A stretch of DNA of 31,508 bases. Source: DATBWZ01 sp036514535 (GTDB lineage Bacteria > JAMCPX01 > DATBWZ01). Below the pieces are notes generated by a model that was not told where the DNA came from, searched no databases, and saw nothing but the letters and a program-made list of their open reading frames with translations. The DNA is taken from the NCBI GenBank assembly GCA_036514535.1, contig DATBWZ010000126.1, forward strand, positions 1 through 31,508, given 5' to 3'. A program made the translations under genes and the position numbers. Shown one piece after another: positions 1-7,441 of the stretch; the stretch's first letter is position 1; each line of letters starts with the position of its first letter.

Positions 1-362
1 CTGACAGTTATATCCCCCCTTGCTCTGCCACTCAGTTTTTTTGATATATCCACTATTCCGTCAATATCCTCCTTATTCTCTGTTGGTAAACCGACCATGA
101 AATATAACTTAATTCCCTTCCATCCGAGATTAAAGGCGGATTCAATCATTTTCATAATGCTCTCTTCTGTAATATTTTTGTTGATTGCGCTTCTCAGCCT
201 TTCTGTTCCTGCTTCCAAAGCGATGGTAAACCCTGTTTTTCTTATCCTCTTTATCAGATTCATGGCGTTTTCCGAAAGTGTTCCAGCCCTAAGCGAAGGC
301 AGGGAGATTGAAATTTTTTCCAACTCGCATCTATGCACCAGCATAAGAAGCAGCGGAACACA
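1..362 (-). pseudogene. Radical SAM protein (TIGR03960-like), internal fragment, inverted
   Basis: The minus strand is open from about 362 down to the window edge and encodes a typical internal stretch of the radical SAM enzymes that carry a C-terminal TIGR03936/DUF2344 domain. Seen: ISISLPSLRAGTLSE, then KTGFTIALEAGTERLRSAIN, NLGWKGIKLYFMVGLPTE and ITV at the edge. These are the TIM-barrel strands after the cluster-binding part; the CxxxCxxC motif would lie further N-terminal and is not in the window. The rest of the same protein lies on the opposite strand from about 347, so this fragment is inverted relative to its C-terminal half. There is no start codon with a ribosome site. It is either a broken gene or an assembly/amplification chimera. 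Family assignment is strong; the cause of the rearrangement is inference. Confidence 0.75.
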
Positions 363-1453
363 TTGAATTTCTAAAAAGCAAAATCAAGGGAAGATTTCTG
401 AAAATAAAATGGCAGGACCCCTGTGTAAGTTTTGTGGAGGGGGTGCTCAGCAGGGGCGACAGGCGGTTATCAAAGGTCATTGAAAGGGCTTTGCACAATG
501 GCTGTAAGCTTGATTCCTGGACAGAGTATTTTGACTTTTCAAAATGGATGCAATCTTTTGCAGAAGAAGGTATAGATCCTGAGTTCTATTTAAGGGAAAG
601 GGGGAGGAACGAGGTTTTACCCTGGGAGCATCTTGACAGCCTGGTAAAAAAGGAATTTCTGTGGAACGAGAGAATGCGTGCAGCGACAGGGGCACCAATT
701 GAGGACTGCTTCACCGGAAGGTGCGATCAATGCGGCGCATGCGATTTCAAAAAAATACAGCCTGTCCACGCGGATAAATACAACGAAGTTCCGCGCTTTC
801 GCAGCTGGATACAGCAAGAAACAAAACTCAGACTCAGGCTCACAAAAGCCGGATTGATGAAATATCTGAGCCACCTGGAGTACATTAAAGCAATAGAAAG
901 GGCTGTCAGGCGCGCGCGCCTGCCTGTGGCATACACAGAGGGATTTCACCCTGTTCCCAAGACGAGCTTTTCCCCCGCGCTCGCGATAGGAGTGGAGAGC
1001 CTTGCAGAATACGCGGACATTACAATGTCCTCCTATGTTGCACCGAAACTGATTGAAGAAAAACTGAACAGCGAATTGCCTGATGGTATTTCGGTCGTGG
1101 AAGCAAGCGAACTTCCGGTGAGAGCCCCTTCCCTTGGAAGCATTATAACAGAGATGAAATACGAAGTTATCCTTACCGTCTCACCTCCCGATATTCAGGT
1201 CATCATTGACAAATTCATTCATGGCTCTGAGTTCATTATTTACCTTGAACATAAGAAAAAACCGATAGACGCAAAGCAGTTCATAACCAAACTGCGAACT
1301 GAGAACGGCCTAATCAAATTCGGAATAAATATTACGGCATCCGGCAGCATAAGCCCATACCTGTTTATAAAAAACCTTTTTGGTCTTGATGATGAAGCAA
1401 TGGGTTCTTTGAAGATTACAAAAATTGATGTAAGATTTGGAAAGGGCAGTTAA
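347..1453 (+). pseudogene. Radical SAM / DUF2344 fusion protein, C-terminal part (N-terminus missing)
   Basis: The frame opens after a TAA at 344-346 and reads HIEFLKSKIKGRF, then FVEGVLSRGDRRLSKVIE, which is the C-terminal part of TIGR03960-type radical SAM proteins. A Cys motif CDQCGACD follows, then the TIGR03936 (DUF2344) domain from about position 820, with LRLRLTKAGLMKYLSHLEY and AYTEGFHPVPKTSFSPALAIG. A formal GTG start exists at 434 but it falls inside the conserved region and lacks a Shine-Dalgarno sequence, so I treat the gene as truncated at its 5' end. The missing middle is found inverted at 1-362. The stop overlaps the next start by one base (TAATG), indicating an original operon with lpd. 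The DUF2344 half may still fold and be made. The function of the family is poorly defined. Confidence 0.75.
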
Positions 1454-2838
1454 TGGATAACAATTTTGATGTTGCTATCATAGGAGCAGGGCCTGGGGGG
1501 TATGTTGCGGCAATCAGGGCCGCACAATTAGGGAAAAAGGTCTGCGTTACGGAAAAACGGGAGGTCGGCGGAGTCTGCCTGAATCTGGGCTGTATTCCCG
1601 CAAAGGCAGCGCTCGCCGAGACAAAATTCCTGAGCGCCGTAATGGAGAGATTCGGGCAGGAAATCACATCCGCCCCTGATGCGATCTGGGAAAAAATACT
1701 CAATGCTTCGCAGAAACCGGTGCCGTTATTAAGAAAAGGGATTGAATCGCTGTTCAAGCAGCATGCTATCACCATTGTGAGGGGCGAAGCAAAGATAGAA
1801 AACAAAGAGAGGGTCGTAATTATTTCAGAAACACAAAAGGTTACGCTCAATGCAAAGAACATAATAATCGCAACTGGCTCAAAGCCTGCGGGTATAGGCG
1901 GGATAGATCCCGATCATAAAAGGGTGCTCGTAAGCGACGATATATTTGCGATCAAAGCCCCTCCAAAGACAATTTCCATTATAGGTGCCGGCGCAGTGGG
2001 ATGCGAATTCGCAACATTGTTTAATTCCGTGTGCAGAGAGGTTCATCTTATAGAGATGATGCCTTCGGTGATGCCGTTCCTTGACAGGGATATCTCATCA
2101 ACAATGGAGAGAGAACTTAAAAAATCAGGCATAAAGATTTACACCTCATCAAGGATTGCTGATTTTTCGCTGAATGCCGACGGTGTAAAAATCAAACTGA
2201 CGAACGGCACAGAAATTAACACAGAAAAATTATTGATTGCCACAGGAAGGGAGAGAGAAAGCAAGACAGCAAAAGACGCCGGGATATCCATCAGCAACAA
2301 CGGCAGAATAATAACAAACGAATTCATGGAAACAAGCATTGCCGGCATTTATGCCGCAGGCGACTGCACCGGAAAGATGATGCTCGCTCACACTGCCTCT
2401 CAGGAGGGCATTGTGGCGGCAGAGCGAATCGCAGGCGCTGATACGAGCATGGATTATACTGCAGTCCCATACACTGTTTTTACTGTACCTGAGGCTGCGG
2501 TTGCGGGCATGACCGAGGCGGAGTCAAGGGCAAAGGGAATCAGCATAAGAACATCAAAAATTCAGTTAAGAATTATCGGCAGACCCCATGCAGACAACGC
2601 CATAGCCGGCGAAATAAAATTAGTTGCAGAAAAGGGTTCGGGCATCCTTTTAGGTGCGCAAATTATCGGGAAAAACGCATCTGAAATTATCCACACTGTT
2701 GCCTTGGCAATAAAAGAAAAATTACACTACAAAAAACTATCAAACCTTGTGTTTGCACACCCAACATATTCAGAAATTATTCGCGAATCCGCCGAAGCGC
2801 TGAATGGAATGAGTATACATACCGGAAAGCAGCTCTGA
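1453..2838 (+). CDS. lpdA: Dihydrolipoyl dehydrogenase (E3)
   Basis: FAD-dependent disulfide oxidoreductase that re-oxidises dihydrolipoyl groups with NAD+ in 2-oxoacid dehydrogenase or glycine-cleavage complexes in the cytoplasm. At 461 aa it is full length. Seen: an N-terminal FAD-binding motif GAGPGG (11-16), the redox-active pair Cys42/Cys47 in GGVCLNLGCIPAK, a second Rossmann motif GAGAVGCEFA for NAD, the FAD contact YAAGDCTG, and the C-terminal FAHPTYSEII with the catalytic His at about 436. The ATG overlaps the stop of the preceding radical SAM gene by one base, so it is probably translationally coupled to it. No E1/E2 or glycine-cleavage genes are in the window, so the partner complex is unknown. 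Confusion with mercuric or glutathione reductase is possible but less likely given the CLNLGC spacing and the end motif. Confidence 0.93.
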   Translation: MDNNFDVAIIGAGPGGYVAAIRAAQLGKKVCVTEKREVGGVCLNLGCIPAKAALAETKFLSAVMERFGQEITSAPDAIWEKILNASQKPVPLLRKGIESLFKQHAITIVRGEAKIENKERVVIISETQKVTLNAKNIIIATGSKPAGIGGIDPDHKRVLVSDDIFAIKAPPKTISIIGAGAVGCEFATLFNSVCREVHLIEMMPSVMPFLDRDISSTMERELKKSGIKIYTSSRIADFSLNADGVKIKLTNGTEINTEKLLIATGRERESKTAKDAGISISNNGRIITNEFMETSIAGIYAAGDCTGKMMLAHTASQEGIVAAERIAGADTSMDYTAVPYTVFTVPEAAVAGMTEAESRAKGISIRTSKIQLRIIGRPHADNAIAGEIKLVAEKGSGILLGAQIIGKNASEIIHTVALAIKEKLHYKKLSNLVFAHPTYSEIIRESAEALNGMSIHTGKQL

Positions 2839-2936
2839 TGCCGCAAGCATATCAACACTGGTAATTTCCATAAATCAAAACATCAATGCAGCGAGGGCAG
2901 GCACAAAAAATAGTTCTGCAAATGGATTTGTTTTGC

Positions 2937-2965
2937 TTGACAAACCAGTCAATAGTTGTTATCTT
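2937..2965 (+). promoter_or_regulatory. Sigma-70-type promoter of maoC-like gene, with palindrome
   Basis: TTGACA at 2937-2942, a 17-bp spacer and TATCTT at 2960-2965, with a ribosome site GGTGGAGG just before the ATG at 2998. The -35 box is one arm of an inverted repeat TTGAC-N6-GTCAA (2937-2952), a possible operator. The rest of the 2839-2997 intergenic stretch shows nothing recognisable. Confidence 0.6.
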
Positions 2966-2997
2966 TATTTTCAAATATAAAACGGTGGAGGTGTTTT

Positions 2998-3843
2998 ATG
3001 TCTTTAAACAGGACATTGCTGGGAAAAAAGTACGAGGGAACTTCATATAAGGTTGAATTTGAAGCTACCAAGAAGTATGCCTTATCCTACAACGACGATA
3101 ATCCCGCATTCGTTGACGAAAAAAGGCCCGGCGGGGTTATTGCTCCTCCGCTTTTCGGCGTTGTATTCGGCGCACCGGCAATGGTCAACGCGATGTTTGA
3201 CTCTGATCTTGACGTAAATGTCGCAATGCTTGTTCATGGCGAACAGGATATGAGTTTCCTAAAGCCAGTAAGGCCTGGCGATGAAATTACAACTATCGCA
3301 GAGATTGGAGGAATGGAGGACAAGGGAAGCGGTGAACTGCTTACCATCGGGACAACATCGGTAAACCAGAAGAACGAAAAGGTCCTTGTCAGCAAATATG
3401 GTCTTTTTATAAGGGTCGGCGGTAGCGGAAAGAAAACAGAAAAACCGCCCGAACCGGCACGAGGAGAAATAATTTTTTCCCGGAAAATGCATGTCAAGGT
3501 GGATCAGAGTCATATTTACGCAGAAGCATCCGGCGACCATAACCCAATACATATTGATGACAATTTTGCAAAAAGTGTGGGCCTGCCAGGCATAATTCTT
3601 CAGGGACTGTGCACAATGGCTTTTGCCTCAAAAGCTGTGATTGATGAGCATCTTAAAAAAGATCCCCTAAAACTCAAACGGTTGAGGGTTAGGTTTTCAA
3701 AACCTGTTCTGCCCAATGACGACCTGACAACAGCAGGCTGGATAGTTGAAAAGAAAGGAAGCATAGTCGTTCTCGGTCTGGAGACAAGCAATCAGAGCGG
3801 TACCGTTGTAATAAAGGACGGAATTGCTGAAGTCAGCGCTTAA
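2998..3843 (+). CDS. MaoC-like double-hotdog (R)-specific enoyl-CoA/acyl hydratase
   Basis: A 281-aa cytoplasmic protein with two hotdog folds. The N-terminal half (about 1-130) resembles the MaoC N-terminal dehydratase domain (YALSYNDDNPAFVDE, APPLFGVVF, HGEQDM, PVRPGDEI). The C-terminal half (about 155-280) carries the hydratase-2 motif ASGDHNPIHID with catalytic Asp180 and His185 and LPGIILQGLCTM. The family hydrates 2-enoyl-CoA to 3-hydroxyacyl-CoA or dehydrates 3-hydroxyacyl thioesters. I chose ATG 2998 over an upstream in-frame codon at 2956 because GGTGGAGG lies at the right distance and the promoter -10 box lies inside the longer version. The gene has its own promoter and ends convergently, overlapping the response regulator stop. 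Substrate is unknown; a link to the acyl-CoA electron-transfer operon at 10.7-15.8 kb is inference. Confidence 0.85.
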   Translation: MSLNRTLLGKKYEGTSYKVEFEATKKYALSYNDDNPAFVDEKRPGGVIAPPLFGVVFGAPAMVNAMFDSDLDVNVAMLVHGEQDMSFLKPVRPGDEITTIAEIGGMEDKGSGELLTIGTTSVNQKNEKVLVSKYGLFIRVGGSGKKTEKPPEPARGEIIFSRKMHVKVDQSHIYAEASGDHNPIHIDDNFAKSVGLPGIILQGLCTMAFASKAVIDEHLKKDPLKLKRLRVRFSKPVLPNDDLTTAGWIVEKKGSIVVLGLETSNQSGTVVIKDGIAEVSA

Positions 3844-4223
3844 TTCTGCAAAGGCTGTTGATATATTTCAAGTGCTTTTTCCACTACACGAATAAGCACT
3901 TCTGTTTTAAAGGGTTTTGCAACGTAGTTTACGGCGCCCAGCATATGAATGAACTGTTTGCCTATCTTATCTGCCTTGGAAGATATTAATATTATTGGGA
4001 TTGATTTGGTTTGTTTAGATTCTTTTAACATTTTACAGAGGTGAAAACCGGTGATTTTAGGCAAAATAAAATCAAGAAGGATCAAATCGGGATGCTGTTC
4101 CTGGGCAATCTTAAAACCCTGCAAGCCATCCATAGCGCTCAGAATCCTGATCCCCCTTATTTCAAGAACAGCCCTGATAATAAAATGGATGGTTGAATTG
4201 TCATCTATCACTAAAACAGTCAT
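3840..4223 (-). CDS. Single-domain response regulator (CheY-like)
   Basis: A 127-aa receiver domain with no output domain. Seen: the acidic pair Asp7-Asp8 (VIDDN), the phospho-acceptor Asp51 in LILLDFILP, the conserved Ser/Thr position in ILISSK (Ser81/82), and Lys103-Pro104 in YVAKPF. It would be phosphorylated by a histidine kinase not encoded in this window and act by protein contact. The stop codon overlaps that of the maoC-like gene on the other strand (TTAA palindrome). It is divergent from efp with a 75-bp shared intergenic region. The partner kinase and the process are unknown. Confidence 0.88.
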   Translation of the reverse strand: MTVLVIDDNSTIHFIIRAVLEIRGIRILSAMDGLQGFKIAQEQHPDLILLDFILPKITGFHLCKMLKESKQTKSIPIILISSKADKIGKQFIHMLGAVNYVAKPFKTEVLIRVVEKALEIYQQPLQN

Positions 4224-4243
4224 AATTCCGGCAGATATTTGCT

Positions 4244-4271
4244 ATTTTACCACATTTTCAAAAAATGCAAA
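4244..4271 (-). promoter_or_regulatory. Promoter of response regulator gene
   Basis: On the minus strand TAAAAT (4244-4249) is preceded by TGG, an extended -10 arrangement, with TTTGCA (4266-4271, 16-bp spacer) as a moderate -35. It overlaps the efp promoter on the opposite strand, so the two may interfere. Confidence 0.45.
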
Positions 4272-4291
4272 CAATTATAATTTCGTGGAGG
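4253..4291 (+). promoter_or_regulatory. efp promoter -10 and ribosome binding site
   Basis: A perfect TATAAT lies at 4276-4281 with only a weak -35 around 4253-4260. A strong Shine-Dalgarno GTGGAGG at 4285-4291 sits 7 nt before the ATG at 4299, leaving a very short leader. Confidence 0.45.
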
Positions 4292-4298
4292 TTGTAAA

Positions 4299-4859
4299 AT
4301 GATACCAGCAACACAACTAAGACCAGGTATGATAATAAAGCGTGAGGGCGAACTTCTGAGCGTGCTTCGCGTTGTCCATGTAACACCAGGAAACTGGCGC
4401 GGCATGGTGCAGGTCAAATTCCGGAATATAATGAACGGCAAGGGATTTGAACACAGGTTTCGCTCTGAGGATAAGGTTGAAGTAGTTATAATGGAGGAAA
4501 CGGAGATGGAATATCTGTACTCCGATAGCGAGACATACACATTTATGAATACAGAAACCTATGAACAGGTGCCCATAACCATAGAGATACTCGGAGACAC
4601 CAAAAATTTTCTTACTCCTAATCTGAAGGTCAAGGTTGAAATGTATGAGGACAGACCGGTAGGAATAGAACTGCCCCTTACAGTTGACCTTAAAGTTGTT
4701 GATGCCCCGCCCCAGATGAAGGGCGCCACTGCCACAAACTCACCAAAACCCGCCACGCTGGAAACAGGCATCGTGGTCCAGGTTCCACAATTTATCAATA
4801 CTGGGGATGTTGTCCGCGTGGATACCCGGACAGGAAACTACCTGGAGCGAGCAGGGTAG
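4299..4859 (+). CDS. efp: Elongation factor P
   Basis: EF-P binds the ribosome between the P and E sites and relieves stalling at polyproline stretches. At 186 aa the length is normal. Seen: N-terminal KOW-like domain (about 1-62), central OB domain (YLYSDSETYTFMNTETYEQ) and C-terminal OB domain ending LETGIVVQVPQFINTGDVVRVDTRTGNYLERAG, the usual EF-P signature. The tip loop reads HVTPGNWRGMVQVK. Aligned with E. coli PGKGQAF, the residue that is normally modified (Lys34) is Asn32 here, with Arg34 two residues on. The protein therefore belongs to an Asn-tip subgroup, and EpmA-type lysylation cannot occur at that position. The gene has its own SD and -10 and is followed by the sigma factor gene after 37 nt. 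Confidence 0.95.
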   Translation: MIPATQLRPGMIIKREGELLSVLRVVHVTPGNWRGMVQVKFRNIMNGKGFEHRFRSEDKVEVVIMEETEMEYLYSDSETYTFMNTETYEQVPITIEILGDTKNFLTPNLKVKVEMYEDRPVGIELPLTVDLKVVDAPPQMKGATATNSPKPATLETGIVVQVPQFINTGDVVRVDTRTGNYLERAG

Positions 4860-4866
4860 TCTTTAT

Positions 4867-4898
4867 TTGAAATAAGCAATACCTGATGATAATATAAT
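4867..4898 (+). promoter_or_regulatory. Candidate promoter of rpoH-like gene
   Basis: TTGAAA at 4867-4872 is followed by GATAAT (4888-4893, 15-bp spacer) merging into TATAAT (4893-4898), which overlaps the first ATG at 4897. If used, transcription would start at or next to the ATGs at 4897/4903. The spacing is not ideal, and the gene may instead be read from the efp promoter. Confidence 0.35.
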
Positions 4899-5817
4899 GA
4901 CTATGGAGGAATTCACATCCAAGAATCAGTTCCTGCCCGTTAAATCCGATATCTTATCCTCATACCTGGCGCAGATAGAAAAATTGTCTCTGCTCACACC
5001 GGAAGAAGAGCACAGGCTCGCACTCCTTTATAAGACCAGCGGAGATACTGAAGCGGCACATAAACTTGTTACCTCAAATCTGAGATTTGTAGTAATGGTT
5101 GCCCTTGAGTACAGGCATTATGGAATGAAGATTATGGACCTGGTTCAGGAGGGTAATTTCGGGCTTATGATGGCTGTGAAAAAATTTGATCCCTACAAAG
5201 GCTATCGGCTTATTACCTACGCAGTATGGTGGATCCGCGCTTATATTTTAAGCTATGTCCTCAGAAATTGGAGCCTTGTGAAAGTTGGCACTACTCAGGA
5301 ACAGAGAAAACTCTTTTTCAAACTGGGCAAACTCAGAAAGTTGCTGGAAAATACCAGCGATAAAAAAAAATCTAAAATAATAAAGGAACTCGGCATAGAT
5401 GAAGCAAAGATTGAGGAATTAGAGAACCGCTATACAAAACGGGATGTTTCCCTGGATGCACCCCTCTCTGCCGATGCAGAGAGTACCCATCTTGACATCC
5501 TTTCCGATCCAAATGCTGATATGGAGGCAAAATTTATTTCAGCTGAAAAAGATAATCTCCTCAAAGCCGGTATAGCGCTCGCTTTGGAGAAACTTGACGA
5601 CAAGGAAAAGTATATAGTTGAAAATCGCTATCTTACTGAAAACCCGCAGACCCTACAGGAAATTGGCGATAAAATACATCTGTCCAGAGAACGGATCAGG
5701 CAACTGGAATCAAGGGCTATTAAAAAGCTTCGCGTTACATTGAAAAAATACGGGTTCCACACGGATGCGATATCCCTCCCTGTATCACAAAAAAGAATCC
5801 CTGCACTCAACCCCTGA
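4897..5817 (+). CDS. rpoH: RNA polymerase sigma factor, RpoH (sigma-32) type
   Basis: A 306-aa group-3 sigma-70 family factor. Seen: region 1.2/2 from LSSYLAQIEKLSLLTPEEE, region 2.2 NLRFVVMVALEYRHYGMKIMDL, region 2.3/2.4 LITYAVWWIRAYILSYVLRNWSLVKVG, and the RpoH-box QRKLFFKLG at 136-144, which separates RpoH from housekeeping sigma factors. Region 4.2 helix-turn-helix lies at about 253-280 (LQEIGDKIHLSRERIRQLES). It should direct polymerase to stress promoters. The start is uncertain between the ATG at 4897 and the ATG at 4903; neither has a clear Shine-Dalgarno. The genome also has hrcA (22 kb), so heat shock may be under both positive and negative control. A developmental RpoH-like role cannot be excluded. 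Confidence 0.88.
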   Translation: MTMEEFTSKNQFLPVKSDILSSYLAQIEKLSLLTPEEEHRLALLYKTSGDTEAAHKLVTSNLRFVVMVALEYRHYGMKIMDLVQEGNFGLMMAVKKFDPYKGYRLITYAVWWIRAYILSYVLRNWSLVKVGTTQEQRKLFFKLGKLRKLLENTSDKKKSKIIKELGIDEAKIEELENRYTKRDVSLDAPLSADAESTHLDILSDPNADMEAKFISAEKDNLLKAGIALALEKLDDKEKYIVENRYLTENPQTLQEIGDKIHLSRERIRQLESRAIKKLRVTLKKYGFHTDAISLPVSQKRIPALNP

Positions 5818-5863
5818 TCTTTCAGTTGTCCATGTTTTTCTGCAACAACAGCAACACAACCCT

Positions 5864-5892
5864 TTGACAAAACTTCAGTTTTGTTGTATTTA
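5864..5892 (+). promoter_or_regulatory. Promoter of P1 peptidase gene
   Basis: TTGACA (5864-5869), 17-bp spacer, TATTTA (5887-5892). The predicted transcript would begin about 8 nt before the ATG at 5907, and no Shine-Dalgarno is visible. Confidence 0.5.
5867..5884. repeat. 7-bp inverted repeat ACAAAAC-TTCA-GTTTTGT
   Basis: A perfect 7-bp inverted repeat with a 4-base loop lies between the rpoH stop and the next start, followed by a T-rich stretch (TTGTATTTATCTT). It could be a weak A/T-rich terminator for rpoH or an operator, as it occupies the spacer of the candidate promoter. Confidence 0.4.
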
Positions 5893-5906
5893 TCTTATTG
5901 TTTATC

Positions 5907-6872
5907 ATGTCGGGGTCAATTACAGATGTTCCAGGAATTAGAGTCGGACATTATACCGATTTGAAAAATCGGACTGGCTGCACAGTGATCCTATGCGAAA
6001 ACGGCGCTATCGGAGGAATTGATATAAGGGGATTTGCTCCTGGCACAAGGCAGGTAAATTCGCTTGAACCCCTCCATCCGATAAGCAGAGTAGACGCCAT
6101 CTGCCTTGCGGGTGGAGGGGCATTCGGACTGGACGCCGGCACCGGAGTCGTAAAATTTCTAAAAGAGAAAAAATCCGGATTTAATCTCCTGGGTAAAATT
6201 ATCCCGATTGTCCCGACTGCTGTAATCTTTGACCTCTTTTTCGCTGAGGAGGATATATCTCCGACAGCAGAGATGGGTTACGGGGCATGCATAAATGCAA
6301 GTAATCTTCCTCCGCAGGAAGGCAGCGTGGGCGCCGGAACAGGGGCCACTGTAGGAAAAATATTCGGTGTTAAACAGGCTATGAAGGGAGGCATTGGAAC
6401 AGCAAGCGCAAGATTTGGAGAAGTATCAATCGGCGTCCTCGCCGTGGTAAATTCTTACGGAGATGTCATTAATTCTGGCGGTAAAATTATTGCAGGAGCA
6501 AGGAAAACATCCGAGAGCATGGAATTTTACGATATGTGAAAATCTCTCGGGACAACGGAACACGCCAACCACCTGCAGACACAGAATACCACCCTTGCAG
6601 TGGTTGCAACAGACGCTGAACTTACAAAGAATGATGCTGTCAGGCTCGCAATCATGGCACAGGACGGGATTGCTCATGCTATTGCGCCATCTCACACGAT
6701 CGTTGACGGGGATGTGGTTATAGCTATTTCCACCGGCACCAGGACAATGGGCACTATGTCTATCGGAAGCATATCCCAGGAACTCGTTGCTGAATCAATC
6801 AGGAGAGGTATAATGAATGCAGACGGATATGGAAGACTGCCGGCATATAGAGATCTAAAGGGAGGAAAATAA
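5907..6872 (+). pseudogene. P1-family (DmpA/NylC-like) peptidase with in-frame TGA
   Basis: The N-terminal part (GSITDVPGIRVGHYTD, GAIGGIDIRGFAPGTRQ, ICLAGGGAFGLDAGTGVVKFL, GSVGAGTGATVGK) is a clear P1/peptidase S58 family Ntn-type hydrolase, related to L-aminopeptidase DmpA and 6-aminohexanoate hydrolase. A TGA at 6537-6539 (codon 211) interrupts it, but the same frame continues without another stop to 6872 and encodes the rest of the family: QNTTLAVVATDAELTK with the expected self-cleavage site (Asn227/Thr228), HAIAPSHTIVDGDVVIAISTG and the C-terminus. With readthrough it would be 321 aa, normal length. A second start at GTG 6600 would lack the nucleophilic Thr. TGA acts as a true stop elsewhere here (rph, dnaK, hsp20), so this is probably a recent nonsense mutation or a sequencing error. 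I chose ATG 5907 over TTG 5898. Confidence 0.8.
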
Positions 6873-6873
6873 A

Positions 6874-7440
6874 ATGCTTGAGGCAAGAAAGTCTGTCTTG
6901 CTCAAACTTTTGAAGGATCCCGATTCGAGGGTAAGGGAGGCGGCGGCTCAATCCATTGACAAAATAGAAGCAAAATCCGAACTTGAACCCTTGATTGAGG
7001 CTTTAAAAAAGGGAGATAAACTTGCAAGACTAAGAGCGGTTTACGGCCTGGATATAATTGACAGCGATGCGAATATAGATGCGCTGATTCAAGCTACGAG
7101 CGATAAAGAACCTGATGTCCGGGCTGCCGCAGTCAAGATACTTGGAAAAAAATCTAATCCTAAAGCGCTGACCGCCCTCGTTGCAAGACTCAAGGATGAA
7201 GACAGAGCGGTAAAGATTGTTGTAATTGAAGCACTCGGAAACTTCAGCGACACAAAGATTGTTGATCTGCTCATTAAGATTCTTGATGTAAAGGATATAG
7301 AACTGCTTGTTGCATCCATAAATTCCCTTGGAAAAATCGGCGTTCAGAAAGTTGAAAATGTCCTCCTTGCCCTGTCCGCCCATTCACATCCTGGCATACG
7401 CGCCGCAGTGGCTGTAGCCTTAGGAAATATCAAAGATTAG
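6874..7440 (+). CDS. Small HEAT-repeat protein
   Basis: A 188-aa all-helical protein made of about five to six HEAT/PBS-lyase-like repeats of roughly 30 aa. Examples are LLKLLKDPDSRVREAAAQSI, LIQATSDKEPDVRAAAVKIL, LVARLKDEDRAVKIVVIEAL and HSHPGIRAAVAVALG. Repeats of this type form a curved scaffold for protein contacts, and no catalytic residues are evident. The ATG lies one base after the stop of the P1 peptidase gene, with GGAGG inside the end of that gene, so the two are cotranscribed. It ends one base from the convergent HD-GYP gene. The second HEAT protein at 8813-10402 is nearby, suggesting but not proving a shared process. Specific function unknown. Confidence 0.8.
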   Translation: MLEARKSVLLKLLKDPDSRVREAAAQSIDKIEAKSELEPLIEALKKGDKLARLRAVYGLDIIDSDANIDALIQATSDKEPDVRAAAVKILGKKSNPKALTALVARLKDEDRAVKIVVIEALGNFSDTKIVDLLIKILDVKDIELLVASINSLGKIGVQKVENVLLALSAHSHPGIRAAVAVALGNIKD

Positions 7441-7441
7441 C

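Noticed and set aside
97..366. Plus-strand ORF of 89 aa at the window start
   Set aside because: It is antisense to a conserved radical SAM sequence on the minus strand and has no recognisable features of its own.
434..1453. Intact stand-alone gene starting at GTG 434
   Set aside because: The start lies inside a conserved block (FVEGVLSRGDRRL) that extends upstream in frame to about 350, and no ribosome site precedes it.
6537..6585. Selenocysteine or recoded TGA in the P1 peptidase
   Set aside because: No hairpin resembling a bacterial SECIS is evident just after the TGA, the family is not known for selenocysteine, and TGA is a genuine stop for rph, the amidase, dnaK and hsp20 in this window.
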